NCBI GenBank assembly: GCA_002350525.1
Contig: DEFA01000036.1
Coordinates: 79,797 to 143,796, forward strand
DNA from: Lachnospiraceae bacterium UBA2864
Lineage (GTDB): Bacteria; Bacillota; Clostridia; Lachnospirales; Lachnospiraceae
DNA: 64,000 nt
Reading direction: 5' to 3'
Shown here: piece after piece, positions 31,980 through 40,754 of the stretch
Position numbering within the stretch: position 1 is the stretch's first letter
Layout: each line of letters begins with the position of its first letter
Program-made: the position numbers and the translations under genes
The notes under the pieces: model-generated
What the model was told of the DNA's origin: nothing
The model's database searches: none
The model's input: only the letters and a program-made list of their open reading frames with translations

Positions 31980-33686
31980 ATGATTCAGAAGGTGAGAAAT
32001 AGTATTATCATGCAGCTTATCTGTATCGTATTCGCAGTTCTTGTTGTTTTGGCAGTGACGCTTGCGATGTCTTACTTCTATGTAAAAGAGACGACACATA
32101 ATTATGCCGAAACACTTGCAGAGAGTCTGCTTAAACAGGCTGATAACGAGCTCAGTCTGTATGAAGAAACGCTCAGATATAATGCCGAATCCTTATGCCG
32201 ATTTCTCCTTATAGACCATGTGTCGGGAACCGGTGAAACAGACGAAGACTCTGCCAAAAAGGAAATTCAGGAAGCTCAGCTTTCATCTTATTTTACACAG
32301 ATAGTATTAAAAAACAGAGAGATAGTATCGACTGTCATATTCGATAACGATATGAATCCCGTAGTTTCGCTGGGTAAGCCGGTAAAGCTTCCGGAAAAGC
32401 AGATGTATCTGAGGACCGAAGAAGACCTTAATGCAGATTGGTACTTTACGGGTAAAAATGATTTTTATTATGCATTTTATTATCCGATCTACAATGATAA
32501 TATTAATTCCGAGCAGATCGGAATGTGTGTGTTCATACTTGAACACTGGAGAATAGACGGATCGCTCCATAATATTCTGAATGACAGTATGTCAGCTATG
32601 TTACTGAGTGATTCGAATAATCTGAATCTTTCGTATCATGCTTTCGGTGCAGTTCCGCCGGAAGCTACTATGGCGGATCTTAAGGCTGATGATGACTATG
32701 TATACAGAGAAGGTAACTGGCAGAATGGTATACGTATAGCAGTTGCGGTTTCCGTATCGGGTAATACGTCGGGAAGCGTTGTTATCCGTAACCTTATAAT
32801 TCTCGCGGCAGTGCTTTCATCGCTGCTTCTTGCCATAATCATATTCTTCTCGTATTATCAGATGGCAAGACCTATCCAGAAGCTGGACAGATTTATAACC
32901 AAGTCCATAGCGCATCCGAACAGAAGACTTGAACTAAATCGTACCGATGAGATAGGTACCGTTGCGGCGAGTCTTAACAACATGCTCGATGAAAACCGGC
33001 GCATGATAGAAGAGATTAAGGAAAGTAAGATAAGACTGTATGAGACCGAGCTTTCTCAGCAGAAGATGGAGATCCTTGCCTACAGAAATCAGATTAATCC
33101 GCATTTTCTCTATAATACGCTTTCATGTATGAGAGATATGGCGCTTATTAAAGATGAAGACAGCATTGCAGAGATGGCAATGTGTCTGTCGGATATTTTC
33201 AGATATGCGGTTAAGGGCAGCAATATCGTTACTATAAGAGATGAGGTTTCTTATATCGAGAAATATGCCAGGATCATAGAGTATCGTTTCATGGGTAAGA
33301 TCATGATAGATACAAATGTGGATGAAAAGATTCTCGATAAACCTATAATCAGATTTTTTCTTCAGCCGCTGGTTGAGAATTCCGTATTCCACGGTCTGGA
33401 AGGAAAGATGGAAGACGGATCGGTCGATGTCAGAATTGAGAGTGTGGGTGACAGACTCGAGATCACGGTTCAGGATGATGGAACCGGAATGGATGAAGAA
33501 ACACTGGCCAAATTACGAGAGGATATAATAAATCCGAGTGAGAACAGAGGTGTCGGACTCAACAACATAGTCCAACGTCTCAGATTGTTCTACGGAGAAG
33601 AATATACCATGAGTGCCGAAAGTGAACTGGGAAAGGGGACAGTTATTAAGATTTCGGTACCGGATCATATAAGGGAGTCAAATTAA
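31980..33686 (+). CDS. YesM-family sensor histidine kinase
   Basis: A 568-residue kinase. Membrane helices at about 9-32 and 265-288 enclose an external sensor domain of about 230 residues. Then come a HAMP linker, a His_kinase domain with the conserved QINPHFLYNTL (phosphoacceptor His at 375), and an ATP-binding domain (QPLVENSVFHGL, DDGTGMDE, NRGVGLNNIVQRLRLFYG). This is the LytS/YesM group, which typically controls sugar uptake. It is followed 1 bp later by an AraC-type regulator and then a sugar ABC operon, so the ligand is probably a sugar or its binding-protein complex. Confidence 0.92.
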   Translation: MIQKVRNSIIMQLICIVFAVLVVLAVTLAMSYFYVKETTHNYAETLAESLLKQADNELSLYEETLRYNAESLCRFLLIDHVSGTGETDEDSAKKEIQEAQLSSYFTQIVLKNREIVSTVIFDNDMNPVVSLGKPVKLPEKQMYLRTEEDLNADWYFTGKNDFYYAFYYPIYNDNINSEQIGMCVFILEHWRIDGSLHNILNDSMSAMLLSDSNNLNLSYHAFGAVPPEATMADLKADDDYVYREGNWQNGIRIAVAVSVSGNTSGSVVIRNLIILAAVLSSLLLAIIIFFSYYQMARPIQKLDRFITKSIAHPNRRLELNRTDEIGTVAASLNNMLDENRRMIEEIKESKIRLYETELSQQKMEILAYRNQINPHFLYNTLSCMRDMALIKDEDSIAEMAMCLSDIFRYAVKGSNIVTIRDEVSYIEKYARIIEYRFMGKIMIDTNVDEKILDKPIIRFFLQPLVENSVFHGLEGKMEDGSVDVRIESVGDRLEITVQDDGTGMDEETLAKLREDIINPSENRGVGLNNIVQRLRLFYGEEYTMSAESELGKGTVIKISVPDHIRESN

Positions 33687-33687
33687 T

Positions 33688-34410
33688 ATGCTGAATATTT
33701 ATATTGCAGATGATGAGGTCTGGATCATACTCGGACTTAAGAAGCTTCTGGATAAACTGAATATCGGCGCTTATGTAATCGGAACTGCCAACAACGGGCT
33801 TACGGCAAAGGAGGAGATAGCTCATTTTAAACCTGATGTTATATTTGCCGATATACGAATGCCGGGACTGTCGGGACTTGAACTCCTTCAGGTGATTCCC
33901 GAGGTTTCACCTGAATCTAAGGTGGTTATCATATCGGGTTATGCGGAGTTTTCTTATGCACAGGAAGCAGTACAGCATCACGCCTATGATTATCTACTGA
34001 AACCTATCAAGGAAGAAGAGTTATCCAGAGTCATGACGTCGATCATCAACGAGAGAGAAGGAATAACTGACGAAGACAGGATGCCGGTTGTTTCAGATCG
34101 TATGATAGATAACGTTCTGTCGGAGATAAGAGAGCATTATATGGAGGATATATCGCTCACTTCTCTTTCGGCGAAGTATAATATCAGTATGGGCCATCTG
34201 AGTAAGCTCATCAAGGAACAGCTCTCGGTTAATTTCTCTGATTATATAGCTTCACTTAGGATTCAGAGGGCTAAGGAACTTCTTCGGGATGACAGCCTGT
34301 CTATCCAGGAAATATCCGAGATTGTCGGTTATAATGATTACTTTTATTTCACCAAGGTTTTCAAAAAAGTAGAGGGAATATCACCAAGTAAATACCGCAA
34401 ATCCATTTAA
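33688..34410 (+). CDS. YesN-family response regulator with AraC-type DNA-binding domain
   Basis: A 240-residue regulator. The receiver domain (about 1-120) has the acidic pair in ADDEVW, the phosphoacceptor Asp in IFADIRMPG and the Lys in LKPIKEEE. The C-terminal 100 residues hold two helix-turn-helix motifs of AraC type (SLTSLSAKYNISMGHLSKLIKEQL and SIQEISEIVGYNDYFYFTKVFKK), ending in SPSKYR. It begins 1 bp after the kinase gene, and a strong terminator follows. The likely target is the promoter at about 34532 of the sugar ABC operon. Confidence 0.93.
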   Translation: MLNIYIADDEVWIILGLKKLLDKLNIGAYVIGTANNGLTAKEEIAHFKPDVIFADIRMPGLSGLELLQVIPEVSPESKVVIISGYAEFSYAQEAVQHHAYDYLLKPIKEEELSRVMTSIINEREGITDEDRMPVVSDRMIDNVLSEIREHYMEDISLTSLSAKYNISMGHLSKLIKEQLSVNFSDYIASLRIQRAKELLRDDSLSIQEISEIVGYNDYFYFTKVFKKVEGISPSKYRKSI

Positions 34411-34420
34411 CGAACGTTTA

Positions 34421-34462
34421 GACCGCATATGACAGAAAACTGTAAAAATATGCGGTCTTTTT
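34421..34462 (+). terminator. Terminator after YesM/YesN operon
   Basis: A perfect 10-bp stem (34421-34430 with 34448-34457) and a run of five T separate the two-component genes from the ABC operon. Confidence 0.88.
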
Positions 34463-34531
34463 ATGTAAAAATATAAAATTTTACCAATCCGCCGAAATAT
34501 TTACATGTTTTTTTGTAATTAATAGCTATAT

Positions 34532-34537
34532 TATAAT
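34532..34537 (+). promoter_or_regulatory. -10 box of sugar ABC operon promoter
   Basis: TATAAT lies in an AT-rich stretch. No good -35 box sits 16-18 bp upstream (the region is a T run), which is typical of promoters needing an activator, here probably the YesN-type regulator. The predicted start is at about 34544, giving a leader of about 245 nt. Confidence 0.65.
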
Positions 34538-34544
34538 GCCATAA

Positions 34545-34770
34545 AGACATGGGGACTTCGCGAAGGAACTGACGTAAAATAACTAAAAAACTATTTCAGC
34601 AGTTCACAAAAAATCATTCATAATGACGGTGCTACGCACCTTACATTATTTCATGATTTTATGTGCCCCCTGTTTCACAGGGGATATGCAATTTACAGAA
34701 TCATCTTAGAAAACAAGTTTTCACGAAGATTCTGTAAATCACATAACCAGCTGAAAAAAGTACTGGGTTT
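34545..34770 (+). ncRNA. Highly structured 5' leader, candidate regulatory RNA
   Basis: Five hairpins follow one another with few unpaired bases. (1) The self-complementary CTTCGCGAAG (34556-34565). (2) GAACTG/CAGTTC (34566-34571 with 34600-34605). (3) AAAATCAT (34610-34617) with ATGATTTT (34653-34660), then TAATG/CATTA, then GGTGC/GCACC, one compound arm. (4) CCCCTGT/ACAGGGG (34667-34683). (5) A perfect 12-bp stem 34691-34702 with 34728-34739, capped by GAAAAC/GTTTTC. A weaker stem (CCAG/CTGG at about 34747-34765) lies just before AGGAGG. No U tract is present. No known riboswitch class was recognised. It lies in the leader of the binding-protein gene and may control stability or translation. 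The remaining gap sequence shows nothing else. Confidence 0.6.
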
Positions 34771-34790
34771 ACATATTAGGAGGTTAATCT

Positions 34791-35996
34791 ATGAAAAAGA
34801 AGAGAAGGCTGCTGAGCGTTCTGCTTAGTGCAATGATGATAGGTTCTACACTGACCGGTTGTGGCGGTGGTGGTACAGCAAGTACAAGCACACCTGCACA
34901 GTCAGGAGGAGATACATCAGCTCCCGCAACTAAAGTTGAAGCTCCTGCAGACGGAGAGATAAAGATCGGAGTATCCATCTGGAGTTCAACAGACGTTCTT
35001 GGTTCTCAGTGTAAGATGATCCTGGATGAGGCTGCTGAGGCACTCGGAGTTCAGGTTCAGTATGTAGATCAGGGACATGTTTCGGAGAAGGTTACAGCAT
35101 CTGTTGAGCAGCTTTGTGCAGCAGGTTGTCAGGGAATCATAATCTGTAACTCATCTGATACAGAGATGGCTTCGGCTATCAAGACATGTAACGATAACGG
35201 AGTATATCTTGCACAGTTCTTCAGAATCATTAATTCGGAAACAAGTGCAGACATCTATAAAGCAGCAACCGATTCAGAGTATTTTGTCGGTGCAGTTCAT
35301 GAAAACGAGCCTGAAAACGGCGAGAAACTTGTTCAGATCTTACTTGATAAGGGTGACAGAAATATCGGTCTTATCGGATGGGAACAGGGTGATGCAACCT
35401 GGCTCGGAAGATGGGAAGGATATAAGGCAGGTGTAGAGAAGTGGAATAGTGCACATCCGGATGATCAGGCAGTACTTTCTGAGCCACAGTATGCAGGAAC
35501 ATCATCGGAAGGTGGTTCTAAGGCAGCTGAAGCACTTATGAGTGCAAATCCTGACCTTGATGCTATCATTCCTGCAGGCGGCGGCGGAGATCCTCTTCAG
35601 GGAGCAATCGCAGCAGTTGAGCGTGCAGGTAAGACAGATCAGATCGACATCGTTTCAACAGATTTCCTTCCTGATCTTGGAGAAAGACTTGCTAACGGAT
35701 CAATGGCAGGTGAGTCAGGCGGACATTACTGTGACCCACTCTTCGCATTCATGGCAGTATATAACGCAATCAAGGGTAATTACACAGGTCTTGCAGGTAA
35801 GTTCGAAGATATCAAGTTCCCTTACCTCTATGTATCATCACCTGAAGATTATGCTGATTACGAGAAGTACTTTGTAGACCAGCTTCCGTATACAGATGAA
35901 GAGCTTGTTGAAATGTCAAAGCTCGATATGGAAGGACTTAAGAATAAGGCAGCATCTCTTTCAATCGACGATGCGGCATCGAGGTCCGGTAAATAA
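34791..35996 (+). CDS. Sugar-binding lipoprotein of ribose-type ABC transporter
   Basis: A 401-residue binding protein. A lipoprotein signal ends in the lipobox LTGC (Cys24), and a Gly/Ser/Thr/Ala-rich linker follows. The rest is a type I periplasmic-binding fold (IKIGVSIWSSTD, GIIICNSSDTEM, NIGLIGWEQGDATWLGRWEGYKAG, AIIPAGGGGDPLQGAIAAVE, IDIVSTDFLPD). It belongs with RbsB-like proteins that bind pentoses, hexoses or nucleosides. It is the first gene of the operon behind the structured leader, with AGGAGG before the ATG. A stem-loop after the gene may keep its mRNA more abundant than that of the permeases. Confidence 0.92.
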   Translation: MKKKRRLLSVLLSAMMIGSTLTGCGGGGTASTSTPAQSGGDTSAPATKVEAPADGEIKIGVSIWSSTDVLGSQCKMILDEAAEALGVQVQYVDQGHVSEKVTASVEQLCAAGCQGIIICNSSDTEMASAIKTCNDNGVYLAQFFRIINSETSADIYKAATDSEYFVGAVHENEPENGEKLVQILLDKGDRNIGLIGWEQGDATWLGRWEGYKAGVEKWNSAHPDDQAVLSEPQYAGTSSEGGSKAAEALMSANPDLDAIIPAGGGGDPLQGAIAAVERAGKTDQIDIVSTDFLPDLGERLANGSMAGESGGHYCDPLFAFMAVYNAIKGNYTGLAGKFEDIKFPYLYVSSPEDYADYEKYFVDQLPYTDEELVEMSKLDMEGLKNKAASLSIDDAASRSGK

Positions 35997-36042
35997 CACG
36001 GCATGCAGTGTTAAAGATAAATTATCAGAAATCCTTCAAAGC

Positions 36043-36069
36043 AGCCGGTATCGCACGGCGGTACCGGCT
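36043..36069 (+). promoter_or_regulatory. Intercistronic stem-loop
   Basis: AGCCGGTA (36043-36050) pairs with TACCGGCT (36062-36069), in the gap between binding-protein and permease genes, with only a short T run after it. It is probably a partial terminator or an mRNA 3'-end stabiliser that sets the ratio of binding protein to permease. Confidence 0.6.
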
Positions 36070-36098
36070 CATTTTCTGCAAAAAAGAGGTGAATTCTT

Positions 36099-37064
36099 AT
36101 GAATAAATCAAGTGAAACAGCGGGAAAGAAGCTTTCCGGACAAGTGAAGGGATACCTGCTGCTGATCTTTCTGGTTATTCTTTCCTGGGGTATATTCAAG
36201 ATAATTACCCCGAATAATTTCGGCTCCGCAAAAAATATGCTGAGCTATTTCGAAGCGTCTCTCCTTGCTTCAGTAGGTGCCGTTGGCTTCTACTTTGTAA
36301 TGGTTATGGGAATGTTTGATTTTTCAATCGGTGCAAACATTATGCTTTCTGCCATAGTCGGATGTGTATTTGCAAATCGCTTCGGACTTGGCTATATAGG
36401 ACTCATAGTCGGAGCAATCTTTACAGGTGCTCTTGTTGGCTTATTAAACGGAATATTCTATGCGAAGCTCAGAATACCTTCAATGATAGTTACAACCGGT
36501 CTTGCTCTTATATACGAGTCGATCGCTAACTATATAGCAGGTGGCGTTGAGCAGACACTTCCTTCGGATTTAAGAGCATTCGGACAGATGCCCGGTAATC
36601 TTATCCTGGCTGTGATCGCATTTGTCATTGCATATCTTTTACTTAATTATACAAAGGTAGGTACATATACATACGCAATCGGAAGTAACGAATTCGTAGC
36701 TAAAAATATGGGTATCAACGTAAATTTCTATAAGGTGCTCGTATTTGTTATCAGCGGTGCTTTCCTCGGAATCATGGCTGTTCTTACTATAAGCTACGGT
36801 TCTTCGATGGTGGCCGTTACAGGTATGGCTTCTATGAGCCGTAACTTCGTTCCTACAATGGGCTGTTTCTTCGGCCTCGCATTTAAAAAGTATGGTATGC
36901 CGCTTCCGGCTATCATAATAGGCGAATTTGTTATAAATATCATATTCTTCGGCTTTATCGCACTTGGTGCTCCGACAGCTATCCAGGATGTTATCACCGG
37001 ATTTGCGCTGCTCATAATAGTTACACTTACAACCAAGGTTGCTAAGGGCGAGATAGTTAAGTAG
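36099..37064 (+). CDS. Ribose-type ABC permease 1
   Basis: A 321-residue integral membrane protein with about eight to ten hydrophobic helices, of the BPD_transp_2 (RbsC-like) family. Family-type segments are MGMFDFSIGANIMLSAIVGCVFANRF, LNGIFYAKLRIPSMIVTTGLALIYES and AIGSNEFVAKNMGINV. AAGAGGTG precedes the ATG. It is one of two different permeases in this operon, with the ATPase gene between them, so the channel is probably a heterodimer. Confidence 0.9.
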   Translation: MNKSSETAGKKLSGQVKGYLLLIFLVILSWGIFKIITPNNFGSAKNMLSYFEASLLASVGAVGFYFVMVMGMFDFSIGANIMLSAIVGCVFANRFGLGYIGLIVGAIFTGALVGLLNGIFYAKLRIPSMIVTTGLALIYESIANYIAGGVEQTLPSDLRAFGQMPGNLILAVIAFVIAYLLLNYTKVGTYTYAIGSNEFVAKNMGINVNFYKVLVFVISGAFLGIMAVLTISYGSSMVAVTGMASMSRNFVPTMGCFFGLAFKKYGMPLPAIIIGEFVINIIFFGFIALGAPTAIQDVITGFALLIIVTLTTKVAKGEIVK

Positions 37065-37079
37065 GAAGGAGGATTTACC

Positions 37080-38579
37080 ATGAGTGATATTAGATTACAG
37101 GTACAGAACATCAGTAAATCCTTCGGAATCACAAGAGCACTGAAGGATGTTTCGTTTGAAATAGGTAAAGGTGAGGTTCATGCCCTGATCGGAGAGAACG
37201 GATCGGGTAAATCAACCCTTACAAACTGTCTTACCGGAATTTACCATCATGATACAGGTAAATTCATACTGGACGGTAAACAGGTTAATCCGCAGAATCA
37301 GGTTGAGGCTAACAACGAAGGAATCTCAATCATAGTACAGGAGCTCGGAACTCTCGATGGACTTACTGTTGCGGAGAATATATTCCTCGGACATGAGGAT
37401 ATGTTCGTAAAAATGGGTATAAAGAATACGAAGGCCATGAATAAACGTGCAAACGAGCTTCTTAAGAAGTACGGTTTTGAACGTATCAAGGCTTCGGATA
37501 TGATCGAGAACTACAATTTCGAGGACAGAAAGCTTGTCGAGATCGTAAAGGCAACTTACTTTAATCCGAAGATTGTTGTTATCGACGAGACTACTACAGC
37601 ACTTTCACAGGAGGGACGTGAGGAACTGTATAAACATATGAACCGTATAAGGAGTGAGGGTAATACTATAATTTTTATCTCCCATGATCTCCCTGAGGTT
37701 CTCAGAATGTCCGATACTATAACAGTCCTTCGAGACGGCGTTTATATCGATACGGTAAAGAGTGCCGATATAGATGAAGAAGGACTTAAGAAGCTCATGG
37801 TCGGCCGTGAAGTAACCGGTGATTATTATCGTGCCGACTATGGTGAAGAGGTTTCGCGTGAAGTCGTTATGAGCGTTAAGAACGTAACGGTTCCGGGACT
37901 TATATCGAATATCAGTTTTGACCTTCATAGGGGAGAGATACTTGGCTTCGGCGGTCTTTCCGAATCCGGAATGCATGAGGTTGGAAAGGCCTGCTTCGGA
38001 GCCTCCTTCGACAGAGAAGGAAGTGTAACTCTTGCGGACGGTACAGAGATAAAAGATATACCGACGGCCATCAAGCATTCGATAGCCTATACTTCAAAGG
38101 ACAGAGATAATGAGTCGGTTGTCATGAATCAGAGTATCAGTGATAACATATGCCTTCCGTCACTTGATAATCTGGCCAATAGGGCACATATGCTAAATGA
38201 TAAGAAGCTTAAAGAGTTCTCAAATACTTATGCTAAACAGATGTCTACCAAGATGCAGAGCGTAGATCAGTTTGTATCAGCTCTTTCGGGAGGTAACAAA
38301 CAGAAGGTCGTTCTTGCCCGTTGGATAGGAAAGGATTCGGATATTCTGGTTCTGGACAGCCCGACAAGAGGTATTGATATCAAGGTTAAGCAGGATATAT
38401 ATCAGCTTATGGACAGGATGAGAAAGGCAGGAAAGTCGATCATCATGATATCCGAAGAACTGATGGAGCTTATCGGAATGTGTGACCGTATAATCGTTAT
38501 GAAAGACGGAAAGATTAACGGTGAGCTTACTCGAAGCCGTGATATGGATGAGAACAGTCTCATCGCAAAAATGGTTTAA
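37080..38579 (+). CDS. Sugar ABC transporter ATPase (RbsA/MglA-type, two ABC domains)
   Basis: A 499-residue protein with tandem nucleotide-binding domains. Domain 1 has Walker A GENGSGKS and Walker B IVVIDETTTALS, but its signature is altered (NYNFEDRKLVEI rather than LSxGQ). Domain 2 has a degenerate Walker A (GGLSESGMHE) but a good signature (VSALSGGNKQKVVLARW) and Walker B (ILVLDSPTRGIDI). That asymmetry is usual for this family. The start ATG follows GGAAGGAGG. It sits between the two permease genes. Confidence 0.93.
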   Translation: MSDIRLQVQNISKSFGITRALKDVSFEIGKGEVHALIGENGSGKSTLTNCLTGIYHHDTGKFILDGKQVNPQNQVEANNEGISIIVQELGTLDGLTVAENIFLGHEDMFVKMGIKNTKAMNKRANELLKKYGFERIKASDMIENYNFEDRKLVEIVKATYFNPKIVVIDETTTALSQEGREELYKHMNRIRSEGNTIIFISHDLPEVLRMSDTITVLRDGVYIDTVKSADIDEEGLKKLMVGREVTGDYYRADYGEEVSREVVMSVKNVTVPGLISNISFDLHRGEILGFGGLSESGMHEVGKACFGASFDREGSVTLADGTEIKDIPTAIKHSIAYTSKDRDNESVVMNQSISDNICLPSLDNLANRAHMLNDKKLKEFSNTYAKQMSTKMQSVDQFVSALSGGNKQKVVLARWIGKDSDILVLDSPTRGIDIKVKQDIYQLMDRMRKAGKSIIMISEELMELIGMCDRIIVMKDGKINGELTRSRDMDENSLIAKMV

Positions 38580-38591
38580 GGAGGGATGGTC

Positions 38592-39560
38592 ATGGCAGGT
38601 AATGAAAAAACTACAGTTTTCGATGCATCGGAACTGAAAAAACAGAATATACTTAATATGGTCCGTTCAGCCCTACCTATCATAGGACTTTTAGCAGTGT
38701 TTTTTATCTTTAATATACTTACAAAAGGAAGTATGTGGAGCAGCAGAAAGCTTATCCTTAATCAGGTATATGTGGTACTTATATCGGCCACAGGCGTATT
38801 CTTCATAATGACAATGGGAGGACTTGATTTTTCCCAGGGCTCGATAATGGGAATCGCATCGATCGTTGTATGTAAGCTTTCCGGTGTAAATATGGCACTC
38901 GCAGTTATAGGCGGTATTGTAGCAGGTGCTGCAATCGGTGCATTTAACGGATTCTTCTATGTAAACAGAAAGATAAAGTCATTCATCGTTACTATATGTA
39001 CAATGTTCCTTTTCAGAGGATTCATAAAGTACATGGCATCGAATTCACCGGTAGCCGCAAACATGGCAGTTTATGATTACGATACAACCGGTGTGAAGCT
39101 CGGAATAACAGTAGCGGTACTTGTAATCGGTTTCGTAGTATTCAGATATACAAAGTTTGGAATATATTTAAAGGCTATCGGTGCAGGAGAGAAAGCTGCA
39201 AAATTTGCAGGTATCCGTACCGAAAGAATGAAATTCCTTATATATGTTCTGGCAGGTGCAATTACCGGACTTGCAGCATTTATAAATATAGTTAAGAACG
39301 GTTCGGCTACGGCAAATGTCGGAAGCCAGCTCGAGACACAGATTCTCATCGCTCTTGTCCTCGGTGGTATGCCGATTTCGGGAGGAGCAAAGGTTAGATT
39401 TGAGAACATCATAGTAGGTTCGCTTCTCTATATAGTCCTCAATAACGGACTTACTATGATGGGTCTCACAACTCAGGCTATGCAGTTGATACAGGGTGTT
39501 GTATTCCTTATCTTCGTTGCAGTCTTCGCCGACAGACAGAGTCTATCGGTTATAAAGTAA
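38592..39560 (+). CDS. Ribose-type ABC permease 2
   Basis: A 322-residue membrane protein of the BPD_transp_2 family with about eight to ten helices (MTMGGLDFSQGSIMGIASIVV, FNGFFYVNRKIKSFIVTICTMFLFRG, AIGAGEKAAKFAGIRTERMKFLIYVLAGA). The start is the ATG at 38592, 7 nt after AGGAGG; an ATG at 38586 touches the SD. It closes the operon, and a stem-loop with a short T run follows. Confidence 0.9.
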   Translation: MAGNEKTTVFDASELKKQNILNMVRSALPIIGLLAVFFIFNILTKGSMWSSRKLILNQVYVVLISATGVFFIMTMGGLDFSQGSIMGIASIVVCKLSGVNMALAVIGGIVAGAAIGAFNGFFYVNRKIKSFIVTICTMFLFRGFIKYMASNSPVAANMAVYDYDTTGVKLGITVAVLVIGFVVFRYTKFGIYLKAIGAGEKAAKFAGIRTERMKFLIYVLAGAITGLAAFINIVKNGSATANVGSQLETQILIALVLGGMPISGGAKVRFENIIVGSLLYIVLNNGLTMMGLTTQAMQLIQGVVFLIFVAVFADRQSLSVIK

Positions 39561-39607
39561 AAACCCTTCGGACAGTTAATTCTTGTCCCTACACATTACA
39601 TCCGGGA

Positions 39608-39644
39608 ATGCGGCAGTTGATGATATCGTCGACTGCCGCATTTT
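39608..39644 (+). terminator. Terminator after sugar ABC operon
   Basis: A perfect 10-bp stem (39608-39617 with 39632-39641) is followed by a short T run. Confidence 0.78.
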
Positions 39645-39749
39645 CACATTTATGTTATAATGGGAAAGGTGCAAATTGATGATAAACCGTGAAATATGAG
39701 GTTTGAAGAGGGTTCACTCCGGGAACGGTACGGGAGTGTTGGAGGAATT

Positions 39750-40607
39750 ATGAAATCTTATGAAGAAATGTACAATATGATACTTAATGAGGGACTCGGG
39801 GATGACAGGATCCGTGCCGTAACGATGGAAGGTTCAAATGTAACGCCGGGAGCCGCTCATGATAAATACTCTGATTTCGATGTGACGTTTTTCACGACAG
39901 ATATCAGAGCATTCACGACAGATAAGGACTATATGAAGAGATTCGGTGATATACTCATAATGCAGACTCCCGACGATTTTTATAAGGAGCCTTATGATTA
40001 TTACGGGAAGAAGAAATTTACATATCTTACTCAGTATAAGGACGGGAATCGTATAGATCTTACCTTCATCGATGTAAGTAATATCAGTGAACAAAAAAAT
40101 TTTAAAGAACCCAGAACCGTACTTGTCAATAAGGATAATTATCAGGAACTTAAGAATATTGAATCAAATGAATGCTTTTTCATCAAAAAACCGGGTGAAT
40201 TCGAATTCGAAAATACCGTCAACGAATTCAGATGGGTCAGCAATTATGCCACTAAAGGCTTATGCAGAGATGAATTCTTCTATGCCCGCCATGCTATGGA
40301 AACACTTATGACGGATATGTTCATGAAGATGATAAACTGGAAGATCGGGATCGATAATGATTTTAAGGTAACTACCGGTTCGGCCTCCAAATATCTGAAG
40401 AAATATCTGTCAGAAGATGAGATGCGAAGATTTAAAGGCATATTTGCAGGCGGAGATTATGAAAGTATGTGGGATAAGCTTTTCCTCATGTATGATTATT
40501 TTGAGGAATTATCGATATATGTTGCCGAAAAACTTTCATTTCCTCTCGATCTCGTGGAATCTCGAAATGTAAGAGATTTTATGGAACGGAGGAAAAACGA
40601 AAGATAG
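39750..40607 (+). CDS. ANT(6)-like aminoglycoside nucleotidyltransferase
   Basis: A 285-residue protein resembling aminoglycoside 6-adenylyltransferases (PF04439, streptomycin type), close to their usual length. The nucleotidyltransferase signature is visible as MEGSNV followed by SDFDVTFF (the GS and DxD pair that holds Mg-ATP), with a third acidic residue in NRIDLTFID. The C-terminal half is helical, as in AadE-like proteins. GGAGG precedes the ATG at 39750. The gene is flanked by ordinary chromosomal genes with the same composition and no mobile element, so it is probably an intrinsic member. Drug modification is not proven by the sequence. Confidence 0.8.
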   Translation: MKSYEEMYNMILNEGLGDDRIRAVTMEGSNVTPGAAHDKYSDFDVTFFTTDIRAFTTDKDYMKRFGDILIMQTPDDFYKEPYDYYGKKKFTYLTQYKDGNRIDLTFIDVSNISEQKNFKEPRTVLVNKDNYQELKNIESNECFFIKKPGEFEFENTVNEFRWVSNYATKGLCRDEFFYARHAMETLMTDMFMKMINWKIGIDNDFKVTTGSASKYLKKYLSEDEMRRFKGIFAGGDYESMWDKLFLMYDYFEELSIYVAEKLSFPLDLVESRNVRDFMERRKNER

Positions 40608-40754
40608 TATTAATTTTAGATTAAAAATTCAATTTAAGATTGAAGTCTGAGGGCTTAATGTTGTAGTATTATCCTTGTGACTGACTTTAGGGGGAGTATC
40701 GGCATTACATAAATGCGTTACTAATAATTCATTTTAATAAGAAGGGGATTAAAA

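Noticed and set aside
34421..34790. Known riboswitch class (T-box, TPP, SAM, purine) in the 380-bp gap before the sugar operon
   Set aside because: None of the conserved cores of these classes was found; only unassigned hairpins are present.
39750..40607. Acquired antibiotic resistance island around the ANT(6)-like gene
   Set aside because: No transposase, integron or change in composition was seen on either side.
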